NCBI GenBank assembly: GCA_005881995.1
Contig: VBHV01000568.1
Span: 1-9,212, forward strand
Reading direction: 5' to 3'
Length of the DNA: 9,212 bases
Source: Chloroflexota bacterium
GTDB lineage: Bacteria; Chloroflexota; Ktedonobacteria; Ktedonobacterales; Ktedonobacteraceae
A program made the translations under genes and the position numbers. Below, piece by piece: positions 6,947 to 9,212 of this stretch. Numbering within the stretch: the first letter of the stretch is position 1; each line of letters begins with the position of its first letter. The notes under the pieces were generated by a model that was not told the DNA's origin, made no database searches, and saw nothing but the letters and a program-made list of their open reading frames with translations.

Positions 6947-7927
6947 CTATCTCGTTCCATACATTTCCGCTATAGCTCGTGCTGCAGTGGACACGGCTTC
7001 GCGCACTTTCCTGGGCGAGATTACTTCTGCACTGGTGCCCAGGGAGAGGGCATAGGATACCGCCTCATCCAGCGATTCTATTTTGACCTGCACGATGACA
7101 CCATGATCGCGCTCTTCGCGTAATACGTCATAATCACCGCGCAGACTGTAGCGAGCGGTTGGTAGAACGCGCAAAACCATGTTAAGCGGCGGCTCTTGCT
7201 CTTCCAGGTTTCTGCGGGCCTCCTGCCAGTAGGCGCGCAGATCGAAATCGGGTTGCGGCGCTATCTTCTCCTCGTACATTTTCAGGTCCTCGATGTAGCT
7301 GACGCGGAAAGTGCTGAATGACTGGCAGGTCTGGCAGAAAGCCACGAGGTACCAGACCCCGGTACGCGCATGCCGGCGTGATAGCCCTTTGAATACCAGG
7401 CCATAAGGCTCGACACGCCTCCAGACAAGAGCGCCATCACACGGGTAGAGAATATCGAGCGGATTCGCCCCTAACACGGCCAGGCGGATGTTCTCCAGGT
7501 GGACGGCCTCGCCGTTCGAGCGTTCATACCACGCGGTCGAATCAAAGAGAATGCGCTCCCGGGCGGCTCGCACATCCGCGCGATACCCTTCCGGAAAGAC
7601 GGCCTCCAATTTGATGAGCGCGCGTTGCAGTCCGTCATCATCCGCGAAGAGACTGTAGTTGCCAGCCATATCCGCGCTCAGCACCAGAGAGACGGCTTCT
7701 TCGCTCGTGAAGAACGCGGGGTCAAAGCGATAATCCCGCGGCAGGTAATAGCCTCCACCCGGACCGTAATCCATAGAGACGGGTACGTGCGCCAATGAGA
7801 GCGCATCGATGTCGCGATAGATTGTGCGCGTTGAGACGCCCAGGATTTCTGCAAGGCGCGTTGCGGTCATTTTACCGCGTGCATGGAGCAGCAGGGCAAT
7901 CGCCATAAGGCGTTCGGTTTTCTGCAT
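6947..7927 (-). CDS. YafY/PafC-type transcriptional regulator with HTH and WYL domains
   Basis: This is a 326-residue DNA-binding regulator. Residues 1-55 form an HTH_11-type winged helix (MTATRLAEILGVSTRTIYRDI, 20-40), followed by the family's GPGGGYYLP (56-63). The WYL domain occupies about 140-215 and includes EPYGLVFK (173-180) and VWYLVAF (191-197) with the naming Trp192-Tyr193-Leu194. The C-terminal 230-326 matches the WCX extension in size and position. WYL domains are thought to bind ligands or nucleic acid and control the attached HTH. The start is ATG 7927, with minus-strand GAGGA ten bases upstream; it ends in TAG. The gene is divergent from the ABC exporter, with palindromes in the shared 191-base region, so regulation of itself and the exporter is the simplest reading. 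No ligand can be predicted. The family call is firm; the target is inferred from position. Confidence 0.92.
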   Translation of the reverse strand: MQKTERLMAIALLLHARGKMTATRLAEILGVSTRTIYRDIDALSLAHVPVSMDYGPGGGYYLPRDYRFDPAFFTSEEAVSLVLSADMAGNYSLFADDDGLQRALIKLEAVFPEGYRADVRAARERILFDSTAWYERSNGEAVHLENIRLAVLGANPLDILYPCDGALVWRRVEPYGLVFKGLSRRHARTGVWYLVAFCQTCQSFSTFRVSYIEDLKMYEEKIAPQPDFDLRAYWQEARRNLEEQEPPLNMVLRVLPTARYSLRGDYDVLREERDHGVIVQVKIESLDEAVSYALSLGTSAEVISPRKVREAVSTAARAIAEMYGTR

Positions 7928-7945
7928 GGATGGATGATCCTCGAA

Positions 7946-7959
7946 GCTAGCCGGCTAGC
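7946..7959. repeat. Perfect 14-bp palindrome upstream of the WYL regulator
   Basis: GCTAGCCGGCTAGC is fully self-complementary and lies 19 bases before the regulator's start codon, just upstream of its GAGGA ribosome-binding site. It may be a regulator operator, or in RNA a short stem with a CCGG loop near the ribosome-binding site. Confidence 0.5.
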
Positions 7960-8004
7960 AAAAAGGAATTTACTTACAATTCTTTAGAGGAAAACTGTAA
8001 AGAC

Positions 8005-8020
8005 TGACATACATATGTCA
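8005..8020. promoter_or_regulatory. Perfect 16-bp palindrome, candidate operator in the divergent promoter
   Basis: TGACATA-CA-TATGTCA has two perfect 7-base half-sites with a 2-base spacer. It is centred between the divergent regulator and exporter genes. Its right arm plus the next base reads TTGACA on the minus strand, a consensus -35 for the regulator direction. A good + strand -10 begins 13 bases to its right. A bound dimeric regulator could therefore control both genes. Function is inferred from symmetry and position. Confidence 0.55.
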
Positions 8021-8032
8021 ACCATTCCCCTG

Positions 8033-8038
8033 TATACT
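8033..8038 (+). promoter_or_regulatory. Candidate -10 box of the ABC exporter promoter
   Basis: TATACT matches the TATAAT consensus at five of six bases. It lies 81 bases before GTG 8119; the -35 position falls within the 16-bp palindrome and is weak, as in activator-dependent or repressed promoters. TATTAT at 8038-8043 is an alternative. Confidence 0.4.
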
Positions 8039-8059
8039 ATTATAACCGACAAGAAATAT

Positions 8060-8081
8060 CCTCTGTATCCCCTCTGCATCC
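8060..8081 (+). repeat. Tandem 11-base direct repeat in the exporter leader
   Basis: CCTCTGTATCC (8060-8070) is followed at once by CCTCTGCATCC (8071-8081), one mismatch in 11. It lies in the presumed 5' leader between the -10 box and the ribosome-binding site. The pyrimidine-rich units could pair with GAGG at 8088-8091 or with the purine-rich ribosome-binding site, but no function is shown. Confidence 0.45.
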
Positions 8082-8118
8082 TCGCTAGAGGCAAAAAGCA
8101 TCGAGAAAGGTTAAGCGT

Positions 8119-9212
8119 GTGTTTTCACCGGTGACTAACAAGTCTAAGACGGTTATGTCTATTGATTCGTGGAGATATAACTGGCAGATCTATATGCGTA
8201 TTATCGGTCTGCTTCGTCCGCACTGGCTGCAATCAAGCGGAGCGGTCATCTGCCTGGGGTTCTCAACCGGCTTCGCGCTGGCTGTACCCTGGCTGCTGGC
8301 GTGGATTATCGACAAGGGCTTCCAGCACGGTCAGATCGTCCCTCTTTTACTGGTTGCGCTGGCGATCCTTGTCACCAGTTCGCTGCGCGGCCTTTTTGCC
8401 TACGGACAGGGGTATCTTTCGCAGGCAGTTTCCTGCCTGGTCGCCTACGATTTACGTGATCGCGTCTACGATCACCTGCAGCGCCTGAGTTTCTCGTTCC
8501 ATGACGAAGCCGAAACCGGGCAATTGATGTCGCGCCTCACGGTCGATATCGAGGCGGTGCGCAATTTCATTCCACTCGGACTGCTGCGCGCACTGCTTGC
8601 ATTCATGACCTTTGGGGCCGTCAGCATCATCCTGTTCCGGCTCGACTGGCACCTGGCGCTGGTGACGATGATTTGTGTCCCCATTTTGATACTGCTCGCT
8701 GTCCAGGTGGCGCGCCGCCTGCGCCCAATGTGGCAGAGTGTGCAGAACGAAACGGGCGCGCTGGGTACGGTGATGCAGGAGAGCTTGAGCGGAGTGCGCG
8801 TGGTCAAGGCCTTTGCGCGCGAAGAGTTCGAGATAGCCAAGTTCGACGCGAAAAACCGCGAACTGCGAGAACTCAACCTGGGCGCGATGCGGCTCTCAGC
8901 GTGGAATCAGCCGCTCATGGTAATGGTGCTCAATGTGATTACCGTGTTAATCGTGTGGATAGGTGGTGTTGCTGTCATCGGTCACCAGTTAAGTCTGGGA
9001 ACCCTGGTCGCTGTAACGCAGTACATCCTGCTATTGGGGACTCCGGTACGTACCTTTGGCTACATGGTCACCTGGTTCATGCGTGGCCTCTCCGGTGGCA
9101 CGCGCATCTTTGGAGTGCTGGATACCGACCCGGAGATTACCGATGCTCCCGGCGCGAAGGCACTCCTGCATGTGCAGGGTCAAGTGCGTTTTGAAAATGT
9201 CTCATTCGCCTA
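8119..9212 (+). CDS. ABC exporter, membrane domain and start of ATPase domain (3' partial)
   Basis: This is the N-terminal part of a fused membrane/ATPase ABC exporter, open for 364 codons to the window end. The membrane domain has hydrophobic spans beginning with SSGAVICLGFSTGFALAVPW. It carries the typical intracellular segments TGQLMSRLTVDIEAVRNF and GVRVVKAFAREEFE of type IV (MsbA/BmrA-like) exporters. The last residues, GQVRFENVSFA, are the usual opening of the nucleotide-binding domain; Walker A lies beyond the window. Three in-frame starts exist: GTG 8119 (AAAGG eight bases upstream, chosen), GTG 8131 and ATG 8155. Such proteins work as homo- or heterodimers; a partner gene often follows but would lie outside this window. 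Divergence from the WYL regulator suggests inducible efflux or lipid/peptide export. The family is firm; the substrate is unknown. Confidence 0.92.
   Translation, partial: MFSPVTNKSKTVMSIDSWRYNWQIYMRIIGLLRPHWLQSSGAVICLGFSTGFALAVPWLLAWIIDKGFQHGQIVPLLLVALAILVTSSLRGLFAYGQGYLSQAVSCLVAYDLRDRVYDHLQRLSFSFHDEAETGQLMSRLTVDIEAVRNFIPLGLLRALLAFMTFGAVSIILFRLDWHLALVTMICVPILILLAVQVARRLRPMWQSVQNETGALGTVMQESLSGVRVVKAFAREEFEIAKFDAKNRELRELNLGAMRLSAWNQPLMVMVLNVITVLIVWIGGVAVIGHQLSLGTLVAVTQYILLLGTPVRTFGYMVTWFMRGLSGGTRIFGVLDTDPEITDAPGAKALLHVQGQVRFENVSFA

Noticed and set aside
6665..7123. A + strand 152-residue frame across the gap between regulator and synthase
   Set aside because: It is antisense to parts of both genes, with low-complexity composition and no recognisable motif.
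8673..9194. A + strand 173-residue frame inside the ABC exporter
   Set aside because: It is a long shadow in another frame; the exporter frame is continuous over the same bases and has clear family motifs.
1..9212. CRISPR array, tRNA/rRNA genes, insertion sequences
   Set aside because: No spaced repeat series, no recognisable structural RNA and no transposase or terminal inverted repeats were seen on either strand.

Overview
The window looks like bacterial chromosome carrying a hopanoid (bacteriohopanepolyol) biosynthesis cluster, a partly decayed isoprenoid/deacetylase operon, and a divergent regulator/ABC-exporter pair. Moderate GC, a YafY-type WYL regulator next to an exporter, and a one-gene squalene/phytoene synthase beside hpnH/hpnA/hpnG would fit a Chloroflexota (Ktedonobacteria-like) or related soil bacterium. 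This taxonomic reading is an inference by eye; no 16S or other marker gene is present.

Region 1 (1-4790, + strand) is a tightly packed operon of five genes: hpnH (5' end outside the window), hpnA, an hpnG-like phosphorylase, a squalene/phytoene synthase-family protein, and a membrane family-2 glycosyltransferase. By family knowledge, the synthase makes the C30 precursor, a cyclase not in this window would form hopene, HpnH adds the 5'-deoxyadenosyl group from SAM, HpnG removes adenine, and HpnA is a side-chain-associated sugar epimerase/reductase. The glycosyltransferase may decorate the product. Base composition becomes visibly more AT-rich in the glycosyltransferase.

Region 2 (4842-6734, - strand) converges on region 1. 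It holds a polyprenyl diphosphate synthase followed, with a 4-base GTGA overlap option, by a PIG-L/LmbE deacetylase. Both are damaged. The synthase has lost roughly 23 residues, with a frame change, between its two aspartate-rich regions. The deacetylase is one continuous frame cut by a single in-frame TAG at 5361-5363. Two lesions in neighbouring genes of one operon suggest recent decay, although sequence error must be excluded for the TAG.

Region 3 (6947-9212) has a WYL-domain regulator (- strand) divergent from an ABC exporter (+ strand, running off the end). They share a 191-base intergenic region with a perfect 16-bp palindrome, a 14-bp palindrome next to the regulator's ribosome-binding site, a good -10 box and a tandem 11-base repeat. 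This is a plausible operator/promoter region for a self-regulated exporter and is probably unrelated to hopanoid synthesis.
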